NCBI GenBank assembly: GCA_012517905.1
Contig: JAAYUE010000035.1
Coordinates: 1 to 64,000, forward strand
From: Clostridiales bacterium
GTDB taxonomy: Bacteria; Bacillota; Clostridia; Christensenellales; CAG-138
Reading direction: 5' to 3'
Length of the DNA stretch: 64,000 nt
Part shown: positions 20,522-30,999 of the stretch, piece by piece
How the letters are laid out: the number at the start of each line of letters is the position of its first letter
Numbering within the stretch: position 1 is the stretch's first letter
Program-made: the position numbers and the translations under genes
Notes under the pieces: generated by a model
Told to the model about the DNA's origin: nothing
The model's input: only the letters and a program-made list of their open reading frames with translations
Databases searched by the model: none

Positions 20522-21729
20522 AACTTGCGGTAATCCTGGGAGACGGCATGGCCGACTGGCCGGTCGAGGCGCTCGGCGGCAAGACGCCGCTCGACGTGGC
20601 GAACCATCCGATGATGGACAAACTCGCTCAAGCCGGCGAGTTCGGCCTTGTGAAGACCGTACCGGACGGCATGACGCCCGGCAGCGACACAGCGAACCTG
20701 ACCGTGTTTGGCTACGATCCGCTGCGCTACTATTCCGGCCGTTCGCCGCTGGAGGCCGCAAGCCTCGGCATCCCGCTGACGGAGCGGGACGTGACCTATC
20801 GCTGCAACCTCGTGACGCTCTCTCAGGAGACCGACATTGCAAACGCGACCATGGTCGACTACAGCGCGGGCGAGATTTCGACCGAAGAAGCGCGCGAATT
20901 GATCACCTTTCTGGACAAGGCGCTTTCCAGCGAGGGCGTGCGCCTTTATCCGGGATTTTCGTACCGGCACTGCCTCGTGCTCAACGACGCGCAGACGGGC
21001 GCCAATCTGACACCGCCGCATGATTTTACGGGAAAGCCCGTTTCCGGAAGGCTTCCTTCGGGCACGAACGCCGAAGTGCTGATGCGCTGGATGAACGAGG
21101 CGTATCGGCTGCTTTCGGATCATCCCGTCAATCGGGCGAGGCGGCACGCGGGTAAAAACCCCGCCAACGCCATCTGGTTTTGGGGCGAGGGACGAAAGCC
21201 CGCGCTCACGTCGTTTTTTGAGAAGACGGGGCTGCACGGCGCGGTGATCTCCGCGGTGGATCTGATTCAGGGTATCGGACGCTGCGCCGGGATGGAGGTC
21301 GTCAAGGTCGAGGGTGCGACGGGGACTTATGAGACGAACTTCGCCGGAAAGGCTGCTGCGGCAGTCGACGTGCTCGCGCGCGGCGCGGATTTTGTCTACA
21401 TCCACGTCGAGGCGGCGGACGAATGCGGACACCACGGGCAGCTGAAGGAGAAGATCTATTCCATCGAGCAGATCGACGCGCAGATTCTCGGGCCAGTGTA
21501 CGCGTATATGGAGCGCTGCGGCGAGGAGTATGCCATCCTCGTGCTGCCGGATCACCCGACGCCGCTGAGCATCCGTACGCATTCCGCCGATCCGGTGCCC
21601 TACGCGCTGTATCGAAAAGGCGACGCGGCGGGGAAACGGATTCGGTATACCGAGAGCGACGCAAAGTCGACCGGACGGTATATCGGCGAGGGATTTCGCC
21701 TGATCGACCGCATGATCGGCAGGGGGTAG
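20518..21729 (+). CDS. apgM: 2,3-bisphosphoglycerate-independent phosphoglycerate mutase (ApgM-type)
   Basis: MKLAVILGDGMADWPVEALGGKTPLDVANHPMMDKLA...TPGSDTANLTVFGYDP; VLPDHPTPLSIRTHSADPVPYAL. Confidence 0.88.
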   Translation: MKLAVILGDGMADWPVEALGGKTPLDVANHPMMDKLAQAGEFGLVKTVPDGMTPGSDTANLTVFGYDPLRYYSGRSPLEAASLGIPLTERDVTYRCNLVTLSQETDIANATMVDYSAGEISTEEARELITFLDKALSSEGVRLYPGFSYRHCLVLNDAQTGANLTPPHDFTGKPVSGRLPSGTNAEVLMRWMNEAYRLLSDHPVNRARRHAGKNPANAIWFWGEGRKPALTSFFEKTGLHGAVISAVDLIQGIGRCAGMEVVKVEGATGTYETNFAGKAAAAVDVLARGADFVYIHVEAADECGHHGQLKEKIYSIEQIDAQILGPVYAYMERCGEEYAILVLPDHPTPLSIRTHSADPVPYALYRKGDAAGKRIRYTESDAKSTGRYIGEGFRLIDRMIGRG

Positions 21730-21847
21730 CAACTGCGCTTTTTATCACCGCCACGGCGGGAAATCGGTCGGCTGAAACTCGCGAAAAGGGCTTGCAAAAT
21801 CGGGCGCATTCGTGTATGATACACATTGCGTCCGAGAAAAAAGCCGT

Positions 21848-21939
21848 GGAGAGATGGCTGAGCTGGTCGAAAGCGCACGACTGGAAATCGTGTTTACCCC
21901 TCAAAGGTAACGTGGGTTCGAATCCCACTCTCTCCGCCA
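21848..21939 (+). tRNA. tRNA-Ser(GGA), CCA encoded
   Basis: GGAGAGATGGCTGAGCTGGTCGAAAGCGCACGACTGGAAATCGTG...GGGTTCGAATCCCACTCTCTCCGCCA; acceptor GGAGAGA/TCTCTCC, long variable arm, anticodon GGA at 21883-21885. Confidence 0.95.
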
Positions 21940-21943
21940 AAAA

Positions 21944-21976
21944 CAAAGAGCACCAAAAACGGTGCTCTTTGTTTTT
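21944..21976. terminator. Intrinsic terminator after tRNA-Ser
   Basis: ACAAAGAGCACC-AAAAAC-GGTGCTCTTTGTTTTT. Confidence 0.85.
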
Positions 21977-22022
21977 GTATTGGGATGTAGGGGTTCGAAA
22001 AGCATTAAGAGCAATTTGTCGT

Positions 22023-23903
22023 TTAATCAATGCCACTTAATATCTCGTTCAATACGCCCGAGAACATCTCGGGAAACAGAGCATCCTCCTGTGCAAAGTA
22101 GTCCTCATAAAACAGGATTTCTTCCCGGTCAGTCGGCTGCATTCGTTGGTACACGAAAAAAGTATAGCCATTGCCCATGTCAAACTGTGTGATCTCGGCG
22201 AAATGCTTTTGCGGGATCTCGCTTAAAAACGCGCTATTATATTTTTCAGCGATGCTGGTGTTGCAAAACGGTTCGCAGGTCAGCACGTACTTCGCCAGCA
22301 GCAACCCGGACGGAAAGTAATGCGTTCCAAGTATCGCCGACCCATATGGCAAACGCGAGATTATCGACCAGCTGGGCAAATTGTATGAGCGAAATACATC
22401 AGGATTGTATGGATAGCCATGTGGAATCATATAGGCAAACTCGGATTCAGTACAGTTCTCAATCAACCAGTTATTCACGGCTTTGACCTGCTCAAGATCA
22501 TTTCGCCTTGGTAACTGGAGTGGTACTTTTGAAAACCAGACAGGAATATTAGCACTGCTCGTGGCACCACAAACGGCTGCGTTCGATACACTGACGCCAA
22601 GAACAATCGCAGCCGAAAGCTGAAAGACATGTTTCTTTTCGAGACGACTTATGCCTGCAAGACAGATTAGCATGAGAAGCAGATAAGCCGGCACAAGTAT
22701 CAATGTGTGATGGATTCCCATATTCTGGATACGAGTAAATAGCAATATTGTAAACAGCCCGTCAGCCACGGCCAATAGGCTGAATCCCCGTGTCTGCTTC
22801 CGGAAAAACGCCCAGAGAAAGCCTGCAAGCAGTATCAGCAGAATCCCGATCCCCAGATATCGCGCTTGCCTTGTCAATTCAACAGGAAACCCACCGACAT
22901 TATAATAACTGTAATGTTTTGCGTAATCTGTTCGCAGAACTTTCAGAATCATTGGGAACAGAACCACGGCTATACTGGCAGCGGCAGACAGACAGAATAA
23001 AATCATACGCTTCAGGTTGTCCCAGCGTTTGTCCCGCAATATACGCATTGTCACAGCCAAGCCGTAACAGGCGTAATATGCGACCAGCCAATACATATAC
23101 CAGCGCCGGGATGCGCAAGTCATAATCGTCAAAACAATAATAAGCAGATACCGCTTGCGCTCTGTCTTTGCAAAATCATGTTGCATGGTGAGCGCAATGA
23201 TTAAAAAAGCAAAAATCAAGCCGAACAGATCCGGCTGACCATACAGTAAGGCTCTGTGGATCACCGGAAAGCTGGCGGCAAGCACCATCCCTCCGATAAA
23301 AAAGAATTCTCTTCTCCCGGGCTGCAGCATTTTTTCCACAAGCTTGATAAAAATGGCGACCACCCAGTAAAGCATTGGCAGGATTGCAACAGCACAAGTA
23401 GCGACAAACCAATTCGCCGTTTCCGGCGTAAACGTAAATGGAGCGGCAAGAAAGATGCTGATGAACAGGGAATAATCCTGATACCAGATGCTTTTGATCA
23501 CGGCGACCAGTGAAACGAGAAATCCCGAGTGCTGAAAATCGTATTTCAGACCAAGTTGCGTGCGATAATAAAGCGCATAATCCCAATAATAGATAAATTG
23601 CCGTGTCAATAAGCTGTAAGCGTAATAGGCTAAGACACTCGCCAGTACAATTGCAATGACGATCTTGTTCTGTCGTGTGAAATGGATCTCTGCAATTAAC
23701 TGCACTTCTTGAACGATCCATACGAGAAAAAACCAAGCCCAAACACTGAAAATGAATAGGCAAAGGTTTTGTCCGCATATGGTTGCTTTGAAAAATGCGC
23801 CGTCCGGTTGAAAACTGGAAATGATGACGATTACTGAAACGACAATCGTAAATATCTCCAGAACCCAGGTGAATAAACGCTTTTTGCTTTTTTGCTGCTT
23901 CAT
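22023..23903 (-). CDS. Polytopic membrane protein, possible GT-C-type glycosyltransferase
   Basis: 626 aa, many predicted TM segments and a C-terminal soluble part; low GC relative to flanks. Family not firmly recognised. Confidence 0.6.
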   Translation of the reverse strand: MKQQKSKKRLFTWVLEIFTIVVSVIVIISSFQPDGAFFKATICGQNLCLFIFSVWAWFFLVWIVQEVQLIAEIHFTRQNKIVIAIVLASVLAYYAYSLLTRQFIYYWDYALYYRTQLGLKYDFQHSGFLVSLVAVIKSIWYQDYSLFISIFLAAPFTFTPETANWFVATCAVAILPMLYWVVAIFIKLVEKMLQPGRREFFFIGGMVLAASFPVIHRALLYGQPDLFGLIFAFLIIALTMQHDFAKTERKRYLLIIVLTIMTCASRRWYMYWLVAYYACYGLAVTMRILRDKRWDNLKRMILFCLSAAASIAVVLFPMILKVLRTDYAKHYSYYNVGGFPVELTRQARYLGIGILLILLAGFLWAFFRKQTRGFSLLAVADGLFTILLFTRIQNMGIHHTLILVPAYLLLMLICLAGISRLEKKHVFQLSAAIVLGVSVSNAAVCGATSSANIPVWFSKVPLQLPRRNDLEQVKAVNNWLIENCTESEFAYMIPHGYPYNPDVFRSYNLPSWSIISRLPYGSAILGTHYFPSGLLLAKYVLTCEPFCNTSIAEKYNSAFLSEIPQKHFAEITQFDMGNGYTFFVYQRMQPTDREEILFYEDYFAQEDALFPEMFSGVLNEILSGID

Positions 23904-24157
23904 TTTTCTTTTCCAATCATGTCAATCGTAATAATAAGCATAAGCGATTTATCTTTTTTTCTGTTACTTTTTAGTATTCTATACCATCAATCATGTAAAG
24001 TCTATGGACGCTCTTAAAGCTCAATGTCAAAGCACATATTGCACCGCTCTTCTTTGATTCTGTTTCTCGCAAAGAGAACGACACCCTGCCAAAACCGCTT
24101 TTTCCCCATAATATAACGCGGAGAATCTTTTTTGGTTCCGCCCGCGACAAGCGCAGA

Positions 24158-25576
24158 TCAGAACTGAAAATAGATGAATGCGGTGTCGCCCGCATAGAAA
24201 AACATCAGCGTCAGCAGGATAACGAGCAGAATCAAAACCTTGGAATAAAACTTACTGAAGTCAAGGAGCGGATAGAACCCGTTTCCGTTGTTCCGCAAGG
24301 CGCCAACGGCAAATGCAGCGGCGATGATCGCGCCATAGATGAAAGTAAACACATAATAATAATGTACGCCGCCCGCGTTCGTCAGGATTCGCGTGATCAT
24401 TGTGATGGCGACGGAAAACGACGATGCGCGAAAGAAAATCCAGCACAGGCAGACAAACAAATACATTCCGACGGCGGAAGCCACCGAGGCGATTGTTTTG
24501 AGCACGCTGCTCTTCAAGGTGAACCCATGTTTGTCACATTGCTCGCGAAATGTCTTGTGCAAGATCAGCGCTCCGCCGTGCAGCGCGCCCCAGAACACCA
24601 TTTGCCAATTGGCTCCGTGCCACAGGCCGCCAAGCAGCATCGTCAGCATAAGGTTGATGTTTGTGCGGGCTTTCCCCTTGCGATTTCCGCCAAGCGGGAT
24701 GTAGAGATAGTCCCGCAGCCACGAGGAAAGACTGATGTGCCATCGTTTCCAGAACTCGGACGGATTCTTCGACAGGTATGGCATATTAAAGTTTTTGCAG
24801 AGATCGTATCCGAGCGTTTTTGCCACCCCGATTGCCATATCGGAATAACCGGAAAAATCACAGTAGATCTGAATGGAGTATGCGACGACCGCGAAAAAAA
24901 TGGAGAGGCCGCTGTAGCTGACGGGAGAAGCAAACACTGCGTCCACGCAGACCGCCAAGCGATCGGCAATGACGATTTTCTTGATCAGCCCAAACAAGAA
25001 AATCTGCAGTCCTTCGACCAGATTTGTCCTGTTCATCACGCGTTCTTCGTCAAGCTGCGGCAGAAAATCGCTCGCCCGAACAATCGGTCCGGCCACCAGC
25101 TGCGGGAAAAACGATATATATAACGAAATTTTGATAAATTTATCGCATGCCTGAAGCTTTCCTCGGTAGACGTCGATTAAGTAGCTGAGCGCCTGAAACG
25201 TGTAAAACGAGATGCCGACCGGAAGGATGATGTTCAGCGCGCCCGAATGGTCGATGCCAAACAAGCGGGAAAAGGACTCGATGAAAAAGTTAAAATATTT
25301 GAAAAAGCCCAGGATCGCGAGCGAAGCGGACACCCCCAGAATCAGGAAACGTTTTGCCTGATCCTTTGTGGCCGATCGCTGGATTTTTCTCGCCAGAAAA
25401 TAACTGATGTATGTCTGAACGATAAGCAGCGCCAGAAACCTTGCATCCCAGTACGCGTAAAATACATAGCTTGCGGCCAGAAGTACGATATGCTTTTGCT
25501 CTTTGTTCTTGCAGAGCTTGCAAGCAAAATATGTTGCGACAAAGAGCAGCGCAAATGCCAGAGAGACAAAAGACAT
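24158..25576 (-). CDS. MBOAT family membrane-bound O-acyltransferase (AlgI/DltB-like)
   Basis: DFSGYSDMAIGVAKTLGYDLCKNFNMPYLSKNPSEFWKRWHISLSSWLRDYLYIPLGGNRKG...LLGGLWHGANWQMVFWGALHG. Confidence 0.95.
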   Translation of the reverse strand: MSFVSLAFALLFVATYFACKLCKNKEQKHIVLLAASYVFYAYWDARFLALLIVQTYISYFLARKIQRSATKDQAKRFLILGVSASLAILGFFKYFNFFIESFSRLFGIDHSGALNIILPVGISFYTFQALSYLIDVYRGKLQACDKFIKISLYISFFPQLVAGPIVRASDFLPQLDEERVMNRTNLVEGLQIFLFGLIKKIVIADRLAVCVDAVFASPVSYSGLSIFFAVVAYSIQIYCDFSGYSDMAIGVAKTLGYDLCKNFNMPYLSKNPSEFWKRWHISLSSWLRDYLYIPLGGNRKGKARTNINLMLTMLLGGLWHGANWQMVFWGALHGGALILHKTFREQCDKHGFTLKSSVLKTIASVASAVGMYLFVCLCWIFFRASSFSVAITMITRILTNAGGVHYYYVFTFIYGAIIAAAFAVGALRNNGNGFYPLLDFSKFYSKVLILLVILLTLMFFYAGDTAFIYFQF

Positions 25577-26697
25577 TATTGTTTCTCCTTGCTTTGAATT
25601 TGCTGCAGCGCTTTGTAGAGTTCTTCGGCGACGATTCGGTGTCCCGTTTGATTCAGATGGCCGCTTCCCATCGTTGTATTATTGAACCCGTATGGCAGAG
25701 AGTAGTCGCTCTCATAGGCCCGTAAAAACGCATCCCCGACATCCAGAAAGTAAATGTCGTTGTTCTCGCAGGCGCTCAGATAATCGTCATAGTATTGCTT
25801 GTCCCGGCTGATTTTTGCGGTTCCGTCAGTCTGAAGCAGGACGCGCGGATGGTATAAAAGGATGATCGGGTTGTGATACTCGGCGCGCAACAAAGCAAAA
25901 GCCTGATCCAGCGCTTCAAAAAACGCTTGCGGATTGACGACGGCGTCGTCAGCGGGCCCGTCACCAAAAGCGTCGTCACTCTCGTTTTCATCATAAATCC
26001 GCACATCGTTTGCATGATCGGACACCGTCGCTTGAATGCCGAACGCGCCCTGAAACCCGAAATAGATGGACTCGAATTGCTGCCGTAAAAGTGAAATGAC
26101 GGGGAGTATGCTCAACGTATCGTTTCTCAGACGGCGCGATGTGCCGAGCGCCTGAACGAGGTGATCGCCCGAATCGGCTGGGTCATAGTGCGTCTGAACG
26201 AGCGCCTGTTGGATCTCGTCGCTGTCATACGCCATTTGGGACAGCTCGATGACAATCGCCGACGAGTCCGGGAATTCTTCGATGCCCGCCTGAAACCCCT
26301 CTATGATCAGAGGCAGGTCATACCCCGCGGTCCCCATGTTGTATACGGTTCTTGCATGCGTGTCGATCATGTTGTTGAGGAGCGTTACCATATTCTGATC
26401 CTGCATGACCTGCAGCCCTTCCAGATGGGAAGAGCCCATAAACAGGATATAGTCGTCACGCAGCGGCAGGCTGTCGGAATTCATGTATCCGTTTTTATCG
26501 GCGTAATTGATGCCATAGCCTTCCGAACCGCGCACGATTCTGCTCCCCGGCGTACGAATATTGTTCGAAAAGGCATTCGTTCTGGGGATGGAGCCTGCAC
26601 CGCTGCGATAGAATAAACTGATAAGATTTGCGAGGGAGATTGCAATGATAAAAGCAAGACCCCACGAAAGGAGCGCTTTGCAAGTCTTACCAAACAA
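25576..26697 (-). CDS. SGNH/AlgJ-like hydrolase-fold membrane-anchored protein, probable MBOAT partner
   Basis: N-terminal TM; YILFMGSSHLEG (GxSH block); GSGHLNQTGHRIVAEELYKAL C-terminal catalytic block; adjacent to the MBOAT gene. Confidence 0.75.
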   Translation of the reverse strand: MFGKTCKALLSWGLAFIIAISLANLISLFYRSGAGSIPRTNAFSNNIRTPGSRIVRGSEGYGINYADKNGYMNSDSLPLRDDYILFMGSSHLEGLQVMQDQNMVTLLNNMIDTHARTVYNMGTAGYDLPLIIEGFQAGIEEFPDSSAIVIELSQMAYDSDEIQQALVQTHYDPADSGDHLVQALGTSRRLRNDTLSILPVISLLRQQFESIYFGFQGAFGIQATVSDHANDVRIYDENESDDAFGDGPADDAVVNPQAFFEALDQAFALLRAEYHNPIILLYHPRVLLQTDGTAKISRDKQYYDDYLSACENNDIYFLDVGDAFLRAYESDYSLPYGFNNTTMGSGHLNQTGHRIVAEELYKALQQIQSKEKQ

Positions 26698-27045
26698 GGA
26701 AGTAACCTCCGTTTATGATGCGTCGATGCGGTTTTCGTTTTGTGGCCGCGCACGGCTGCTGTGCCTGTTTTCTGAAAACTGGGGGTCATATCGGCTTGAC
26801 GGTACGCCGGTTTGGGAATCAGGTTTTTCTTCGGAATCCCGGCCGGCGAAAACAGAATGCGACCTCGTCTGATTGTAGTAGCGAAACCACCGCTGCGTCA
26901 ATACCCTGTCGGCCGCTTTTCCATGTGTTGCGGTTTGGTGAACAGTTACGAATATTTGTTGTAAAGAAACAAAATGTGGGATAATATGTCAATGTAAGAT
27001 CAATAGGGCGATGCGCTTGTCTTGCAAATCAATTCATGAAGTGGC

Positions 27046-27885
27046 GTGAGTTATTTGGATGAAAAGCTTTGGGAACTTGTTGTTGAGGTTGCACGCTCGT
27101 ATTCTGTCGATCTCTCGGTTTTTGACGGAGAATTTCTCGCAAAATCTTTGGCCAGAAAATGCGATGCGTTGGGTATGAAAAACCCATTGCACTATTGCGA
27201 ATACCTGAAAGAAGACGCACGTGAGGCAGAGTCTTACTTTCGTTCCCTGTATATCACGTATACCCAGTTTTTCCGGGAACCGTTTCTATTCGCATATCTG
27301 GAGCACCGAATCATCCCCAATTTAATCCATCATGCTCCTGAAGGCAGCGAAATCCGCGTTTGGTCTGCCGGGTGTTCCTCCGGTCAGGAAGCGTATTCCC
27401 TGGCGATGCTGATCGACGAGCAATTAAAGTCGACGGCAAAGCAATTGCGGTTTCGGATTTTTGCCACGGATATCTCCAGAGAGGCGCTTTTTATCGCCGA
27501 GACGGGCGTTTATCCGGCGGCTGAAATGCTCAATGTGAGACTAAAGCACATGCAGGCGTATTTTTCAGAAACGAACGGGAGTTATACGGTTTCCCGGCGC
27601 TTGAAGGACCAGATCAGTTTTTCTTATTATGATCTGCTGGATGCGACCTCGGCGAATCCTCCGGACAGTATATTCGGCAATTTTGATATCGTGTGCTGCA
27701 ATAACCTTCTGATGTACTACAGCAAGGATGTCAGGCTGTCGATTTTAAAGAAAATAGAAGGGGCATTGGCCCAGTCGGGATTTCTGGCGGTCAGCGAGGC
27801 GGAGAGGGCGTTTGTAAAAAACTATACCGCGTTTCTCCCGACCTTTATCCCGGTTGCCGTCTTCCGTCGATCCGGCGACGCATAA
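27046..27885 (+). CDS. CheR-type protein-glutamate O-methyltransferase
   Basis: ITYTQFFREPFLFAYLEHRIIP, RVWSAGCSSGQEAYSLAMLIDE, RIFATDISREAL, FDIVCCNNLLMYYSKDVR; GTG start. Confidence 0.9.
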   Translation: MSYLDEKLWELVVEVARSYSVDLSVFDGEFLAKSLARKCDALGMKNPLHYCEYLKEDAREAESYFRSLYITYTQFFREPFLFAYLEHRIIPNLIHHAPEGSEIRVWSAGCSSGQEAYSLAMLIDEQLKSTAKQLRFRIFATDISREALFIAETGVYPAAEMLNVRLKHMQAYFSETNGSYTVSRRLKDQISFSYYDLLDATSANPPDSIFGNFDIVCCNNLLMYYSKDVRLSILKKIEGALAQSGFLAVSEAERAFVKNYTAFLPTFIPVAVFRRSGDA

Positions 27886-27984
27886 CCGGCCCGGTCGGGT
27901 GATCCATAGCCGCATCGGCCCGGTCGGGAGTTCACTTGCCAGTCGTTTCAGAATTGTCCTGTCGCAGATGAGGGGGGAGCCTTT

Positions 27985-30900
27985 GTGAAAAAGAAAAATC
28001 TGACAATTGGCGCACAATTGCTGATCGGATTTTCGTTTGTATTGGCATTTGTCATCGTATTGGGCGTGGTTTCGTCGATACAGACAAATCGGCTTTACCA
28101 GCGGGAAAAAACGCTGTACGAGCATCCGCTGCAGGTGAAGGAAGCGATTGACGAAATCAAAAACGATATTCAGGAATCGCGCATCGCAATCAGAGATTTT
28201 ATTCTTTTTGACGACGAAAACAAGCAGCAAGCGGCGCAGCAGGCCGTGCAATTGTCCTTCAGCGACATCGAAAAACAGTTTGACGTGCTCTATGCACTCT
28301 ATCTGGGGCCGATGTCGGACGTAGACAACGCGTATTCCTCCTTTGAAGCATGGCGGTTTGCCACGCAAAACAGGATGGACATGGCGGAGGCGGGAGATTT
28401 TGAGCGCATCATCGACAGCCTCGGCGACCAGGGAGACGTCGGCAACCTGAGAATCGAGCTGATGTCCGATATCTCGGTTATCGACGATTTTGCGAGCAAT
28501 AAGGCGAACGAATTGAACACGAGCTTCGCCGAGTATTACCAATCCCTGACGACGAGCCAGGCGCTGCTCATTTCCGCCATTTTGATCCTTTCGGCGTTGA
28601 TCAGCATCTATCTGACCCAGATGATTCGAAAGCCGCTGTCGGAGCTGACTCTTCAGATCGGCCGTTTCAGGGAAGGGGAGTTAACCGCCAGAAGCCATTA
28701 TTCCAAGGGCAACGAGTTTGGGACACTATCCGCTTCGTTTAACTCCATGGCAAATGCCATTCAGGCGGATTTGGAGCTGAGCGAAAAAACCTCCCATATC
28801 TCCGACGTGATGCTGAGACACGAGGAGCTGAAAGGGTTTTTCCGCAGCATGCTCGAAGAACTGGCAAAGCAATTCAGCGCGAATACCGCCGCGGTGTATT
28901 TGCTGAGCGACGACAAGAAAAAATATGTGTGCTACGATTCCATCGGTCTGAGCGGAAAAGCGAGGGGATCGTTTGACGCGCAAACGCCGGAAGGCGAATT
29001 CGGCATGGTGCTGACCACGCGAAGACCGCAATTCATCTGCAGAATGCAGGAGGACGAAACGCTGCGCTTCCCCATATCGAGCGGGGAGCTCTCACCGCGG
29101 GAAATCATAACGATACCGATTGTCTCCGGCGACACCGTCATAGCGGTGATATCGATGACCTGCATCAACCGGTTCTTTGAACATTCGGATAAGCTGATCG
29201 AAAACGTGACGGCGACGATGAGCGCGCGGATCGAGGGCGTTCTCGCCTTCCAGACGATCAAGGACATCCTCCAGAAGATGGAGCTGCAGAATCGTGAGCT
29301 GGACGCCCAGAAGAACGAGCTGACCGCGCAGGCGGACGAGCTTATGCAGCAGAATGCGGAGCTCGATATGCAGAGCAACCAGCTTGCGGAGGCGAGCCGG
29401 CTGAAAACCACGTTCCTGTCCAATATGAGCCATGAGTTGCGCACGCCGCTCAACTCCATTATCGCGCTGTCCGGCGTGCTGACGAGACGCCTCACCAACC
29501 AGATACCGGAAGAAGAGATCAGTTACCTTGAGATCGTGGAGCGAAACGGGCGGCATTTGCTGTCTCTCATCAACGATATACTCGATATCTCGCGCATTGA
29601 AGCGGGGCGGGAAGAGATTGAACTAACGGAGTTTGGGATTGCGGGAATTCTTGCCGACATAAAGGAGATGCTCGATCCGATTGCCGCGCAAAAGGGGATT
29701 GAGCTCGTCTACCAGGCGCCCGAAAACGACATTTACCTGAGCAGCGACGAGCGAAAATGCAGACATATCCTGCAGAACATCATTGGAAACGCCGTCAAGT
29801 TTACGGAAACCGGTTCGGTGAAAGTGACCACGCGCGCGGAGGGGGACTTTGTTAAAATCACGGTGAAGGATACCGGCATCGGCATCGCGAAGGAGCATCT
29901 CGCGAGTATTTTCGACGAGTTTCAGCAGGCGGACGGCAGTACGTCGCGCAAGTATGGCGGCAGCGGGCTTGGACTGGCGATTGCGAGAAAGTACGCGGAG
30001 TTGCTGGACGGCTCCATCTCCGTAAAGAGCGCGCTGGGCGTGGGCTCCGAATTTGTGATTTCGCTCCCGATCGCTTATGGCAACGAAATCGTCGGCATGA
30101 AGCCGGCGCAAGCGGCCAGAGACGTTCGGCCCGCCGTTGCGGAGCGGCCCGCGCCGCAGGGGACGGGGAGCACGGGCAAGACCTTGCTGATCGTCGAGGA
30201 CAGCGAACCCGCCATCATACAGATCAAGGATCTGATCGAACGGACCGGACATAAGATTTTGATCGCCCGCAGCGCCGTTGAAGCGTATCGTATCGTAGAC
30301 GAGGTGATCCCGGACGCAATCATACTGGACCTGATGATGCCGGAAATCGACGGTTTCGAGACGCTGAATGCCTTGCGCGCCTCCGAAAAGACAGCAAACG
30401 TGCCGGTTTTGATTTTGACGGCAAAGCACATCACGAACGAGGAATTGGGTCAACTGAAGCGGAACCATATTTCACAGGTCGTTCAAAAGGGCGGGATCAA
30501 CGGCAGCGACTTTATTGCCGCCGTTACAAATATGTTTCAAAAAAACTCGGGTCCGGTAAAAGAAGCGTTCGCCGTTTCGAATACGGACCAAACGGCGCGG
30601 AGCGACGAACAGGCTCAGCGGAAAGAGGGAAAGCCGCTCGTACTGGTCGTTGAGGACAACATGGACAACCGAACGACCGTAAGAGCGCTGCTGATGGATG
30701 CGTTTTGCGTGATCGATGCCGAAAACGGCGAACAGGGAATTGAACTTGCGAAAACAAAAAAACCGGATTTGATTCTGATGGATATCGCGCTTGGCTCCGG
30801 AATCAGCGGAATCGACGCTTTCCACGCCATCCGCAATGCCCCGGCGACCTGCCGCATCCCGATCATCGCGTTAACCGCCAGTGCAATGGTGCAAGAGCGG

Positions 30901-30999
30901 TCCAGCATACTGGCGCACGGATTCGAAGCGTTCGTCGCAAAGCCGATACAGCTCGATGAACTGTTGAAGGCGATCCAAGAGGTGCTGTATGATCGATAA
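27985..30999 (+). CDS. Hybrid sensor histidine kinase (4HB-like sensor, HAMP, GAF, HisKA, HATPase_c, REC, REC)
   Basis: Two TM helices; FLSNMSHELRTPLNSIIALSG (H-box); GSGLGLAIARKYAELLDG; receiver domains with IILDLMMPEIDGFE and LILMDIALGSGISGID. Confidence 0.93.
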   Translation: MKKKNLTIGAQLLIGFSFVLAFVIVLGVVSSIQTNRLYQREKTLYEHPLQVKEAIDEIKNDIQESRIAIRDFILFDDENKQQAAQQAVQLSFSDIEKQFDVLYALYLGPMSDVDNAYSSFEAWRFATQNRMDMAEAGDFERIIDSLGDQGDVGNLRIELMSDISVIDDFASNKANELNTSFAEYYQSLTTSQALLISAILILSALISIYLTQMIRKPLSELTLQIGRFREGELTARSHYSKGNEFGTLSASFNSMANAIQADLELSEKTSHISDVMLRHEELKGFFRSMLEELAKQFSANTAAVYLLSDDKKKYVCYDSIGLSGKARGSFDAQTPEGEFGMVLTTRRPQFICRMQEDETLRFPISSGELSPREIITIPIVSGDTVIAVISMTCINRFFEHSDKLIENVTATMSARIEGVLAFQTIKDILQKMELQNRELDAQKNELTAQADELMQQNAELDMQSNQLAEASRLKTTFLSNMSHELRTPLNSIIALSGVLTRRLTNQIPEEEISYLEIVERNGRHLLSLINDILDISRIEAGREEIELTEFGIAGILADIKEMLDPIAAQKGIELVYQAPENDIYLSSDERKCRHILQNIIGNAVKFTETGSVKVTTRAEGDFVKITVKDTGIGIAKEHLASIFDEFQQADGSTSRKYGGSGLGLAIARKYAELLDGSISVKSALGVGSEFVISLPIAYGNEIVGMKPAQAARDVRPAVAERPAPQGTGSTGKTLLIVEDSEPAIIQIKDLIERTGHKILIARSAVEAYRIVDEVIPDAIILDLMMPEIDGFETLNALRASEKTANVPVLILTAKHITNEELGQLKRNHISQVVQKGGINGSDFIAAVTNMFQKNSGPVKEAFAVSNTDQTARSDEQAQRKEGKPLVLVVEDNMDNRTTVRALLMDAFCVIDAENGEQGIELAKTKKPDLILMDIALGSGISGIDAFHAIRNAPATCRIPIIALTASAMVQERSSILAHGFEAFVAKPIQLDELLKAIQEVLYDR

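Noticed and set aside
21988-22002. GGGGTTCGAA resembling a tRNA T-loop downstream of tRNA-Ser (att-site remnant?)
   Set aside because: Only about 10 nt match and no acceptor-stem repeat follows; too short to support an attachment site.
26645-26984. Small plus-strand ORFs in the SGNH-CheR intergenic region
   Set aside because: Overlap the SGNH gene start in antisense, mutually overlapping frames, no RBS or domain support.
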